Part shown: piece by piece, positions 34,540 to 46,249 of the stretch
Numbering within the stretch: the first letter of the stretch is position 1
How the letters are laid out: every line of letters starts with the position of its first letter
DNA from: Emmonsiellopsis sp. PD_33
Lineage: Eukaryota > Ascomycota > Eurotiomycetes > Onygenales > Ajellomycetaceae
Reading direction: 5' to 3'
Assembly (NCBI GenBank): GCA_032988165.1
Contig: JANTQF010000100.1
Coordinates: 1-64,000, forward strand
DNA: 64,000 nucleotides
Program-made: the position numbers and the translations under genes
The notes under the pieces: model-generated
Told to the model about the DNA's origin: nothing
Database searches by the model: none
The model's input: only the letters and a program-made list of their open reading frames with translations

Positions 34540-36553
34540 GAAGCTCAACTTTGTCTTTTGGTGTTGTCCGAGTCAGTAAGACGGGGTCAGAACTGGCATG
34601 TCTCCGAACACAAGGATATTAACTATTTGATAAAATGAAGATGACAGAGATAAACAAGAGAAAACGATGGCAGTGGGTCCATTTTAGCGTGGTGGCCCGG
34701 GGTTTGGTCGGAGGAAAATCCGGGGAAGCTACCATTGGCTATGGGCGATATGATTGGCCATGAGAGGATGCAAGTGGAGCCTAGGCCTTGGCAATTTCTA
34801 TCTTTAGTCCCCACATTGACAGCCGAACCTTATTTTCCGCGCTAAACCCCAAATAGACTAGCCTTTTGAGCCGCCAACCAACCTCCTCGATCTAAATCTG
34901 AATCAAAGGAAACATTCACGTCTCTTATTTGACGTCTGGCTCTCCCGTATTTCCAGGCTACAGCTTCTACCTCGTGTTCAACGTCCATTTGGACTCACCG
35001 AATCCTCCCTGCTCGGTCTGGTCTCGCTTTGCAGCGTCATGTTCTGGTGGCATTATTCCTTCGGCTATTCATTCCGATGTTCGGCGGCGCGGCACTTTGA
35101 TGACCGATCTCACTTCACTGTCAATCTCAGAACGCACCTCGGTGCGCCCTGTTGAGCCTTGCCTGTGCGATAATACCTCCAAATTCATCCGATCCATCAG
35201 AGCAGAGTAATACTCCGTTGACAAAACATATTGGTATGTCGGATTGTTGGGAAAGAACCCATGACCTGCTCCCCGCAAATACGACTCCGGAGGAGCGCGG
35301 ATTGGTATGATTTGTTTGCAGCGTCAGAAACACAACCAATAATAACCGCAGGAAATTTCAGAAGTCCAAGACAATACGGGAGGCAAAATCTACCTCGGGA
35401 GATATATAAACTCTGTATGTCTTGGACAACTTAGTACATGCTTATTGGCTTAGAAGCTGGGCGGGCGGTCTGGATCAAGTACTACCGAGTGAAGGGGTTA
35501 ATTTTGTATCCAATTCAATTCATGTGGATAGGCCAAGGTTTTTGTATTATTTCGGTTCTATCATGAAGGGTAAATGGTACAGTTAAATAGCTCGTTAGAA
35601 TCTAAAATCTCTTGAACCTCTGTCATTTTCGCTGACATGTATTTGGAAGCTTCTAAGTATTTTATTAATAGCTCGTCTGGGCCAGGGAATCTTTAATGCG
35701 GAGGTCGAGTTGGCTCCGGGGTTGTTCTGCTTATGTCTTATTAGCCCTTAGGACTTCGCCAATCCCGACCTCGAAACCCCGATCCCAGCATCACACAAAT
35801 CTGAACCCTCTCCCATTGCTAAAATATGACTCCGCAACCCCCTAAAGATCCGACGAACCAAGCCACACAATGGAATTGCAACAGCCTCCGCCACCAAATG
35901 TGCAAGTCTGGGGGAAAGCTCTCCCTCGTTTCGATGGGGGATACTCGGACAGCGTCGCTGCACGGCCGTCTCTCTCTAGTAAGCAAGTGATCTAGTATAG
36001 GCGGTCGCAAGAAATCTAAGAATCATTCCATATTCTCGCTAGAAGTAATGGCAAACATCTCATGCAAGCAATGCTGTTGACGACCCGATAGCTCGACAAC
36101 CGTTTGCCCGGAAAGCTTTTCCACCGGGCCGAAAGCATGAGTTATCTCTCGCCGCCCAGCCTCAACGGGTTCGTTCGTTTTATTGAGACTGACTTGAGTT
36201 GGACTCTGTAAAGCCGTGGCTGCTACTCCGTACATATGACACAGAAATACCGTGGGAGCTAGGAGAGCCTCAGCGTGAAGCCTCCCACGAGGATCTTGAA
36301 TTATAAAAGCTTTTCTTCAGATTCTAGGACCCCGCCATGACATAACGCCGTGCCACGTACATACACAAACACATACAGTATCCATAACACCGTAAACCGG
36401 ATAGCAGCGTGAAAAAAGTGGAAATCCAGAACAATGGTCCGGTGACGTAGAACATATGGCGGAAAAGGACCGGACGGCGTAAACAGAGACATATGCGAGA
36501 GAGTTGCGAGAACGCTCTTCAACTTCTTTCTTCTTTTGATAGCCCCAAAGCCA
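34540..36553. other. Gene-poor region with possible gene remnants
   Basis: About 2 kb without an intact gene. A minus-strand segment at 35170-35300 encodes GAGHGFFPNNPTYQY-like sequence (listed separately). Another short minus-strand frame, 36235-36023, looks protein-like but has no recognisable domain. The right end is the MCM7 3' UTR. Confidence 0.35.
35069..35320 (-). pseudogene. Possible remnant of an alpha/beta hydrolase (dienelactone-hydrolase-like)
   Basis: The minus frame includes YLRGAGHGFFPNNPTYQYV, then STEYYSALMDRM. This resembles the C-terminal catalytic-His segment (GAGHGF) of dienelactone hydrolases. The upstream part of the domain (nucleophile elbow) is not found in any frame nearby, so at best this is a fragment. 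The match is short. Confidence 0.25.
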
Positions 36554-39187
36554 TTACATCATGCTCATTACCTCATCATCATCTCCAATTTCAACGAAGA
36601 CAAGACGAGTTCCTTGGTTGCTAACTTGCCAGACCTAGGGAAAGAATGAAATGTCAGTAAGACGTAGTCCATGGTAATGCGCTGGATGTGGGACACTTGA
36701 AAATGAAAGAACTTACATTGAGGTTGGCATATTCCTCGATCGTCTGGCTGAGTTGATCTTCAGTGAAGCCCTTCGCGACAACACGCTCTCTAACCCGCTT
36801 CATGCTGAGTTCACCTTCGTTTCCGTCTTCAACTGCTGCGGCACCGCTCTCCCTCATGCCTCTGATAAGATTATAGATCTTGCTCATCGGGCTCTGGTCG
36901 CCACCGGCCTGGGAGTCAAGGTGCAAGCTTGCCTTACTAACCGCCGTCAGGCGCAGGGCCTCGTCCACATCTTCCACAATCACTTCGTCGCTAAATCGGA
37001 GGCGTGCAAGGGCTTGAGATAGACGGAGGATTCCGAGCAAAGTACGTGGAGAAGTGTGCGAGAATTGTTTCTTGCTGCCCTCCTCGCGCTTTTGTTCTTG
37101 TCGTAGTCTCACGTAGGAACCAACCATGTAGTCAGAAACGCGCTTGGGAACATTGGGTCGATACGTGCGGGCTTTGGCAATATATTGTCTAACCTCATGG
37201 GGAGTGAACATAACGTTGTTATCGTCCGTTTCGGGGTGTTTGTTGTGCATATGGACGTATGCAACGTGGTTGGCAAGCTCTTCGTCAGCATCGCGAGATG
37301 GGGTATCCAACATGAGGAAAAGTACATCGAAACGAGAGAGCAGGGCAGCAGGGAGGTTGATATTTTCAACTGGGGAGACACGTGGGTTGTAGCGTCCATA
37401 TAGGGGATTGGCTGCGGCGAGAATGGAGGTACGGGCATTAAGGGTTGTTGAAATGCCAGCCTTTGAGATGGATATAGTTTGTTGTTCCATGACTTCATGG
37501 ATTGCAGTTCGATCACCATCATCCATCTTGTCGAACTCATCAATACAACAGATACCATTATCTGCCAAAACCAATGCACCCCCTTCAAGTACCATCTCAT
37601 CTGTCACCGGATCACGCATCACCGCTGCAGTAAGACCGACCCCACTGCTTCCTCTGCCTGTAGTATAAACCCCACGAGGAGCAACCTTGGAAATGTACTT
37701 CAGCAGCTGAGATTTGGCCACACCAGGATCACCCATCAGACAGATGTTGATATCTCCACGGATACGCATGCCATCTCCCATTTCTTTGGTTACACCTCCA
37801 ATCAAAAGTAGAAGAAGTGCCTTCTTCACATCAAGATGGCCGTAGATCTCAGGGGCAATGGACCGGGAGAGGTATTCATACATGTTCCCAGAGCTGTGGT
37901 GTTGGTTGATTTTTCGCTGCGTTCGAGAATCCATGACAAGACTATCATATGCCTTCTTATGCTGGGTGATGAACTGTGCCTCAAGGTATGTATCGGTAAG
38001 GAGACCAGCTTTGATTGCCCTGAATCCAGAATATGGGGTTGGTAAGAAAATACCACCAATATCCACCACATCACCAGGGTTTACCTGACGAACAAGGCTT
38101 CCATTGCAGTGAACTGTCAGAGTTCGGGGAATATGGCCAACGGGAACTTGGTCTGCCATCTCCTGAATTTTGACTTCCTGGAATGGTACAAATTTTGATG
38201 CTCTTGTCGATAGGAATAGTTGTCCTTTGGAGTTATTTTTCTTGCACTCAGCAGAGGGACATTCCTGAAGTGGTGAAAACTGTTTTGTGATCACTGGTTG
38301 GAAAACTTCTGATCCACACCGATCACAGGAGTAGGCATTGATTTTGACGGAAGGCTTGACATCTGAAACTCTGGTTGTGATTCCGCGAACAGTGATAAGG
38401 CTACCCAAGTGCTCACCACGGACATGGCGCACTGCCAATGCTTTGGAGCTTCTGTCACTGCTAGAACCGGAGGGCGTCAATGGTTTGAAATTTACCGTGT
38501 AACGGCGTGTGAGCTCTGGGGGGAAGGTTGAGGCCGGCATTTCTTGGTCCGTCTCAGCGGCCATGACCATAGTCTCGTTTCTCCTCTCACGTTGCGACAT
38601 GATTACGTCGAGGACGTCATCTTTGAACCTTGAGAGATACTCTAGTTAGGCGTACGGAGATTTGAGGAAGATTGGGTTGGTTGAGGGCCACTCACGAAAC
38701 CTCTCTTGTCTCTTTTGGCATTATTTCATCAATTGCGTCCGAAAAGACATCAATATATCGCTTGGTATTATTCTCGATGTTGTCGACAATGTTCAACTCT
38801 GAATCGTCTGATAAGGATTTTATGTACTATTCAAATGCTCGGTGGGTTAGTGGTGAGAGGCCTCCAGCAACTAACAGAATTCAATTTTACCTTATCCAAA
38901 TCATCCAGTTCTATCACCACGTTGGTCCTCGTCCGGTCAGCGACTTCCTGCAGCATCTGCATATATTTCAACTTGGGCTCTTTGCCGCGGGTGGATGCGC
39001 GCCGGTCCCCGTCTTCGGCATCATCCATGAAGTCATACTCGTCGCTATTGGTATCCTCGTCGATACGAAGTCCCTGGATCGCCTCGGTGGCAGATGATTC
39101 GAAGCTTTTGTAGCCCTGAAGGAAGTCTCTGAAGATCTCCTGCTGCACCGAGTACTTGACCGGGGCGCGGTACTGGAGCAGCGCCAT
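36554..39187 (-). CDS. MCM7: MCM7 replicative helicase subunit
   Basis: Four exons: 39187-38891, 38826-38696, 38628-36717 and 36634-36554, giving 806 residues, normal for Mcm7. It is one of the six subunits of the MCM2-7 helicase loaded at origins. Visible features: an N-terminal domain; a zinc finger CDRC..CPSAEC (about 244-270); MCM box with Walker A GDPGVAKSQ (about 442); Walker B with CCIDEFDKM (about 505); arginine finger SRFDV; and a C-terminal winged-helix region. The small last exon (VWQVSNQGTRLVF to MSMM) matches the usual Mcm7 end. It is divergent from PEX1, with two MluI boxes between. Confidence 0.96.
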
Positions 39188-39624
39188 GGCAGGGTTGGAT
39201 TGGTATGTGCACCGGAAGACAATATAGAAGCTGTTGTCGCGGTCGAAGGTGGTTGTGCGATCAAGTTGTGTTGTGCTGGGCGTTGTGTGGATGATGTTGT
39301 CAGTTGAGAGAGACGTTGAAGGAATTTGAGGTGGTTGGCGCCAAAGCCGAAAAAGGAAAGATGGCTTGACGCGTTTTCGCGACGCGACGCGTTTAATGGC
39401 CAGAGCGGCGCTAGTCTGCATACGGCTAGCGCGGCCGGAGCGGAGAATGCCTCGGCCCGGCACTCGGGCTGTCCCAACACGGAAGGCGTCACGAGCCGAG
39501 AGCATCGCGGACTCCAACAGCTTGTCGTGTATCAACCTTGCATCTCCAGCTTCATTCCACGCCTGACAGCCCTCTCCTTTGCCCGTCGTGGTCGCCCAAG
39601 GCTGTCTTTTCTCACATCTTCGCC
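39188..39624. promoter_or_regulatory. Shared MCM7/PEX1 promoter
   Basis: 437 bp between divergent starts, with clustered CGCG motifs including two perfect MluI boxes at 39369-39392. GC skew changes near the middle. Confidence 0.6.
39369..39392. promoter_or_regulatory. Paired MluI cell-cycle boxes (MCB)
   Basis: ACGCGT occurs at 39369-39374 and 39387-39392, with CGCGACGCG between. These are binding sites for MBF (Mbp1/Swi6; DSC1), which drives G1/S expression of replication genes. They lie about 180-205 bp upstream of the MCM7 start. Function is inferred from known biology of MCM and MBF genes. Confidence 0.7.
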
Positions 39625-42600
39625 ATGGCCCCCAGCAGCAGGAAAACGTCAGCCACTGCGGAGGTCGCCCTGGTGCCGCTTAAGAACTGTCTGGTCAACT
39701 TGCCGCCGTCGCTGGTGTCTCTGCTGGTCAATGCCAATACGGTACAGTGGCCAACCTCCTGTCTTTATACTAGAATTCTAATGACGTCCTGCAGCCTGCC
39801 CAGAATGTTATCGTCGAGCTCCAGTACCGTTCCACCTCTGCCGCATCGGCTTCACAATCAGCCGGCGGGCCGTCGCAGAAGTCCTCCTATGTCGGCTGGA
39901 CTGGCATGCCGAGCAAGCGCAGACTTGCTCCCGTAGTCTCCAAGGACGGGATCAGTGGCACAAGGGGTGCATCGAGAGAGCAGGAGATTCCAACGGTCGA
40001 AATTGATTCCACCTTCGGGAGAGTCTTGGGTTTGAGTGACGGCCAAAGGGTAACTGCCGCTGCAATAGCCGAACCTATGCTACCACGATACTAACTGTTG
40101 GATAGGTTGGGCTACTGCTGCACCTTGATCCACCAATAGCGCACACGGTCAATATTGAGCCCTTGACCCCGGCTGACTGGGAGAGTAAGTCCATTGACCG
40201 TTATCTTCCCTACTATACAACTATGCTAACGTGCTCCCAATAGTCATTGAGCTGCATGCGACCTTCTTAGAGCTCAATCTTTTATCCCAGATCCGTGCCC
40301 TTCCCAACCCCGCATATACTGGCGCAACATCCTCCGGACCAGCGGAGCACACTCACCCTCTCACACTACATCTCTCACCCACCTCGACCGCCAACATCAT
40401 AATCACATCCCTAACCCCGCCAGCGTCAGCTAATTCGGCATTCGCAAAAATAGCCCCTGATGCTGAAGTTATAGTCGCTCCAAAGGTCCGCCCCAAGTCC
40501 AGTCGACATTCTCGCAGCGAAAATCGGAGTACCACCAGCACTGGCCGCAAAAGCGTAGGTGCCCGTAGCAGCGGGAGCACCGTCCGCCCGAAAAGCAGCC
40601 ACTCCGACTCGTCGTCACGCGGGGCAGTTTATCTTCGAGGCGTGGATCGGCGCTTTGTACAGGATTGGTTCGATGACGAGCCTGACTCCCAGAAAAAAGA
40701 TGGTTTTAAAATTTGGGTAGATCGTGATGTTATGGCCAAAAATGAGCTGCGGGGGGCCACGTGGGTGTCTATTTCTGTGATAAGTCCGGCTGGTTTGGTT
40801 CCTCCTATTGATCCTCAACAACAACTACAACAAAGGGAACAGGAGACGTCGGATGCAGGCAAACCGTCGAAGAAGATCGTTGCTAGGATACTCCCTTGGG
40901 ACGAGAGCCCAGATCGCCACCATGTAGCGCTTTCGTCGCTTCTCTGCGCGGCACTCGGATCCGATGGAATGGTTGGAGGGATTGTTCGAGTTGAGGCAGC
41001 TCCACCCCAAATACAGCGGTCAACCATGAAATCGATCAAGATATACCCTTTTACCTTGGACATGTCAAAAAAGAAGGATGAATTGAAATTTGGGGGCGAC
41101 TCAAATGCCTCGCGAGAAGCCCTTGTTGAACGTATCAAGGCGTTATACAGCAGCCCCGGCTCGGATTCCGGGGTCCTTTCAGGACCGATAACGGACGGGA
41201 TGATCTTGCCAAAGCTTGAAAATCAGTTCGGGCCCTCGGATTTTGATGGCGCTATTCTTCGATTTGATCCTCCGCTAAACGCGTCTTCGGACCCTGGAAA
41301 AACAGCATTTGGATGGCTTCTTGGTTCTGAATCCAGTATCAACCTAGTAATCCAGCCGGAAATACCCAAGCCGGGGGACACCATTTCGTCGTCAGTACCA
41401 TCTGCCGATCCTATCCCCGCAGACGCCCCTGACATGGTTGGAATTGATTCGATTATCGAGAACTGCGTCTCGAACCTCACGAGGTCTTCTTCGATTCTTC
41501 TCACCGGCGGACTAGGCTCTGGAAAAACCTCTCTCTGCCATTTATTGGCTCACAATTTACGCCAGGATTATTTATTCAACGTATCTTATTTCTCCTGTCG
41601 CAAGCTCGTGACCGATGAAACCCGAATTTCCACCATTAAAGACACCTTTAATCGACTTTTCCTATCGGCATCTTGGTGTGCTAGGCAAGGGGGTCAGTCG
41701 ATCGTCATTTTGGACGACCTAGACCGACTCTGCCCAGTGGAAACTGAGCTTCAAGTTGGCGGTGAGAATGGTAGGAGCCGCCAGATTAGCGAACTGGTTT
41801 GCTCTATTGTTCGAGAGTTTTGCTCTGCTAGCTCATCTGTCGTCTTGCTTGCAACAGCACAGGCCAAAGAATCACTCAATAACGTTGTAGTTGGCGGCCA
41901 CGTTGTTCGGGAGATTGTTAGCTTAAAGGCGCCAAATAAGGAGGGCCGAAGGAAGGTCCTTGAAAAACTGACAGCCGCAGATGCAGCAGCTGCCCAGCTT
42001 CAAAATGGTATCAATGGTCATTCTCGAAGCAATAGCTCGTCTACTCAGGAAACGTGGCTTGACCCATCGAACCCTGCAAGCCGACCAGGGTCGTCTGGAG
42101 AGTCTGATGGCTTTGTTCTAAGTCGGGATGTGGACTTCCTTGACCTAGCTGGCAAAACAGACGGGTATATGCCTGGAGATCTCGTCCTTTTAACGTCCCG
42201 CGCCAGGAATGAAGCATTGATCCGCTCCGTCCAAGACACATCATCCACGTCCACTACCATAACATTAGGAACAGAAGACTTTTCCCGCGCACTAAAGGGC
42301 TTTACCCCCGCCTCTCTTCGCAATGTTACCTTGACCTCTTCCTCGACCACCTTCTCATCTATTGGCGGTCTACACGAAACTAGACAGATACTTCTCGAAA
42401 CTCTCCAATATCCTACGAAATACGCCCCGATCTTTGCACAGTGCCCGCTTCGCCTACGCTCCGGTCTTCTACTCTACGGGTTCCCAGGCTGTGGCAAAAC
42501 ACTCCTTGCAAGTGCGGTGGCAGGAGAATGCGGGCTCAACTTTATCAGCGTAAAGGGACCCGAAATCCTTAACAAGTATATTGGTGCAAGTGAAAAGAGC

Positions 42601-43542
42601 GTGCGCGACTTGTTCGAACGAGCTGAGGCTGCGAGACCTTGTATCCTTTTTTTCGACGAATTCGACAGTATCGCACCAAAGCGAGGACATGATTCAACCG
42701 GTGTCACTGACAGAGTGGTTAACCAGCTTCTTACCCAGATGGATGGCGCAGAAGGTTTGTCGGGTGTGTATGTCCTAGCAGCAACGTCCCGGCCGGATCT
42801 CATTGATCCCGCATTGCTTCGTCCTGGACGTCTCGACAAGTCGCTTCTTTGCGATATGCCCTCGCATTCCGATCGCGTTGACATCATCCAGGCATTGAGC
42901 AAGAAACTTAAGCTCAGCGACGAAGTGATGGAACGTGTGGGCGATATCGCTGAACGGACAAAAGGATACTCTGGTGCTGATCTCCAGGCCGTGGTGTACA
43001 ACGCACACCTCGAAGCCATCCATGACGCACTAGGCGACCGGTCTTCTGATACCGGTCAAACAAAATCGAAACCATCGGCGAACGGCGTGAAGCCTACCGA
43101 TAATGAACAATCCGCGAGCAAATCCTTCGTTCAGTTCCTCTACTCCTCCGATGAACATGCCGCGGCCATAGAATCTCGAAACCGGCCAGTCGGCGGTGCC
43201 CAGCCTCTTACTCCCCCCGCGGTTGTGGCTGCGAAATTAGAAGCAATCAAACAAGCTCGCAGGCGCCAGCGCCAGCTTGAACGTGGAGGGGTAGATTCAT
43301 CCGCCGAAATCGTGAATAACCACACAAGCGGTGCACCGGATACTGACAAGGATGCAAGCGACGACATTCATATCTGCTGGACACATATCGAGCGATCCCT
43401 TGCTACCACGCGCTGTTCGATTAGTGATGTGGAGAGGAAGCGGCTTGAGGCCATCTACAGGGAGTTTGTTGTGGGGAGGAACGGGGAGATGCCTACTGGA
43501 GAGGGTGGACGGGAGATTGGGGGGAGGACGAGTCTGATGTGA
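39625..43542 (+). CDS. PEX1: PEX1 peroxisomal AAA ATPase
   Basis: Four exons: 39625-39741, 39795-40049, 40106-40184 and 40244-43542, giving 1249 residues. Pex1 with Pex6 forms the motor that pulls ubiquitinated Pex5 out of the peroxisomal membrane for reuse. N-terminal double-psi-barrel region: LVPLKNCLVNLP, then NVIVELQYRS. Two AAA domains follow. D1 has Walker A GGLGSGKTSLC (about 570) and Walker B IVILDDLDRL. D2 has Walker A GFPGCGKT (about 896), Walker B ILFFDEFDSIAP (about 953) and the second region of homology with RPGRLDKSLLCDMP. D2 is the better conserved, as usual. Three small 5' introns are 53-59 nt. Confidence 0.95.
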
Positions 43543-44010
43543 TCATTTTCGCGCTTTTGTATATCTACTAGTTTTTATTTTTTATTATATATACCATTTT
43601 GGCTGTTGGTTCTCTATTAATTAGCATTTGGCTTGATATATACATGGGTAGGTCCCATTCTGCATGATATGAAATGTGGTTTAGTTTGTTTTCATTTTAA
43701 GTCTGGTATTAAATAAAGATAGACATGTCTGTTGATATATCTTTGGCGAACGCTTGAATATATATTATACAACTGAAACATCTCTGCTATGGCTTCCTTT
43801 CCTTTTTTTTCGACCCACCAGCTCCTTTAGCAATGATTAGGTACTCTCAAACGGCCTTCGTCATATGATATATATCCATGGAACCTTAAGATAGTATGCA
43901 GCAAAATCTCGCATCAATATTAAATCATCTAGTATCTCAGATATCCATCAAACTTCACGAAAATCCAATTTCCGGGATGAAGCAAAGGCCACACACCCAC
44001 CAAACAAGAC
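43543..44010. other. Convergent 3' ends of PEX1 and the HNH-family gene
   Basis: AT-rich, no gene. ATTAAATAAAG at about 43709 could be a polyadenylation signal on the plus strand. Confidence 0.5.
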
Positions 44011-45700
44011 TCACTTATCCTCCCCTCCTCCATCCCCATTGACCCCCAAACCCACCACCTCCGTCTCCACGGCCCCCTCATCAAGCTCAACCACCCTCAT
44101 CCCCTCCATCAACACCTCCCTCAACCTCATCGCCAAAACCATCTCATCATCCCCTTCCCCAACCTCCCCCAGTTCACCATCAAACGTGAAACCCCCACAC
44201 AACCCCTCCGGAACCTCAAACCCACAAACATTCCTCACAACAGCTGCAGACATCGAGCGGTCCAAATACTCCCCGTCTGCCGGCCACAGATCATCCGCAG
44301 TGCCCGACTCGACTCTTTGCGCCCACCCGACATTCCCGCCCAATTTAGCTTGCAGATACGTCATGACAAAGCGGAAGAACAGGAAGCGGGCGGCAGGACG
44401 AGCGTCAGATTGGAAGGTTAAGGGTTTATGGTCGAGTTCCTGCACGACTTGGTCAGAGATTGGGGGGCTTAAGGGGGTTGGGTTGAGTTGGTTAGCTTAC
44501 GTTCCACCGGGACCCATGGCCCGTCAGATCCCGACTGAAGATGCGATCGCGGTACGATTCGTTTGTCAGTATGCATTTCCAACCGGATATCTGGTTATCT
44601 GGCTCGGTTGGCGGGACGGGGACGATGGCTATGACGCCGGCGTTCATTGCTTCTTCGATTTTCGCGTGCAGGGGTATTCCTATAACCCATTTCAATGATT
44701 AGCATTGCACACAACTATATATAAAAAATAAACAAATATATATTCAACTGCACGCACCATTCCTCCGATCCCCCACTGACACCTCTCTCTCCCCAAACAA
44801 ACGCGCCAATCCACCCGTAGCCAACGCCGCCGGCACCAGCCTCGCAACCCGCACGCTGCCCGCATCCCACCACCCCGTAACGGGACAATACATCTGGCTC
44901 TCGCCCTCCTCCACCCTCGCCGCGGCGTAATAGCTCAGCACATCGCGGCGGAACCGCGCCTGCGCCAGCGCCGGCGTCGCGTGCTGGCTTGCTATGTTCA
45001 TGTTCATGTTCATGTTCATCCCCAGGCCCTTGGAGAAGAGCGCTGAGGCGTAGGCTTTTGAGAGGAGCGTGATTGCGTCTGCGTCCGCGTCTGCGTCTGC
45101 CTCGGTATCTGGGTCTAGATCCGTTTCTACCTCCCTGTCTCCGTCTGTGGATATGGTTATGGCAGTAAGCTTATGTCGTCTAACAGCCACCTCACCGGTC
45201 AAATCCTGCTCAAGCGCACGCCGCTGGCGAGTCAGAATGGCAAATTCCTCAAGCAGCGGACAACATTTGCGGTCCACGGCGATCATTTCGTCTGCGTAGG
45301 ATTGTGTGCTTAGTGGATTGGTGGGGGAGAGGAGGGCGGTGCGGAGGGTGGATTGGTAGTATTTTAGGTAGTCGAGTTCGGTGCGGCATTCGTGGGCTTT
45401 TAGAGAGAGGAGGGCAGGGATGGTGGTGCTGGTGCTGGTGCTGGTGTTGGTGAAGGTAAGGGCGGTTGTTGGAGAGGGGTTGAGGAGTAGCCGGGGCGGT
45501 TTGGGGGCTGGTTTGCTAGGGCTGGTTTGGGCGAGGAGGGAGGCGTAGCGTTCGGGGATTGTTGGGGGCGTGGAGAGGCAGAGGGATATCGGGCGGGGGG
45601 GTTTGGTTTTCGATTTGCCTTTGCCTTTACCTTTGGCTTGGTGGGTTGAAGAGACTGCTTCTGAGGAGTCCATGGTGATCTGCGTTGATGGGATGGACAT
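44011..45700 (-). CDS. Fungal HNH-nuclease-family protein with an altered motif
   Basis: Three exons, 45700-44758, 44679-44501 and 44439-44011, giving 516 residues. It has a disordered Lys/Pro/Thr-rich N-terminus (1-100), then a helical part with LDYLKYYQ and LTRQRRALEQ. Simple repeats (DADADADA, and MNMNMNMN coded by an ATGAAC repeat) follow. The C-terminal half matches fungal HNH proteins: CPVTGWWDAGSVRVARLVPAAL, LARLFGE, then NGIPLHAKIEEAMNAGVIAIVP, ESYRDRIF and RPAARFLFFRFVMTYL. The histidine normally present in the first motif (AHIVP-type) is Arg here (ARLVP), so nuclease activity is doubtful. A second in-frame Met lies ten residues in. Function of the family is unknown. Confidence 0.75.
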
Positions 45701-46249
45701 GCTGATGATTGATTGACTCAGGATGAAGATATGGAAGAGGAGACAGGTAGATATTCCAAGAACTGGCAATTCAGGGGAAGGGATGGCAGTTACACTAGCG
45801 GAAAGCCACCATTGACCACCATTTGCGTGCGTGAGAGGTTCGTCCGGAGTAGTAACATGGTCGAGTCGAGATATTGTTCGATGTTGTAAAAACGGCCGGT
45901 TCCTATCGGTGGATGGTGAAACCGGCGCCTTTCCCTTTCGACATCGACGTTTATCCGTGAAATAGGGGATAGAGACGAAACGGCAATAAAATAAAGCAGA
46001 ATCAAGGCACAAACGCATAAAAATATCCAGAAAACCCGATTCTATTTTTATCCCTTGACAGGTAATAATCCACAAACTGTAGTGTACATAACAAACGAGA
46101 TGTGTGCAGAAATTCAAGCGTATCAAGTGGCATTCCAGGTCTAACCGGGTACAAAAAAGAGGCCAACGTAAAAAGAACATGCAGAAAATAAGAAAGAAAG
46201 AGACGGTATAAAATACAAACCACGAAATGGGAATATGCGGTCCAGACGC
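45701..46249. promoter_or_regulatory. HNH-family gene promoter and mS29 3' side
   Basis: No gene recognised. An open frame runs upstream in phase with the HNH-family gene but has no typical start context or family similarity, so the start was placed at 45700. Confidence 0.4.

Noticed and set aside
39326..39781. 151-codon plus-strand open frame across the MCM7/PEX1 promoter
   Set aside because: Low-complexity translation overlapping the real PEX1 first exon in another frame.
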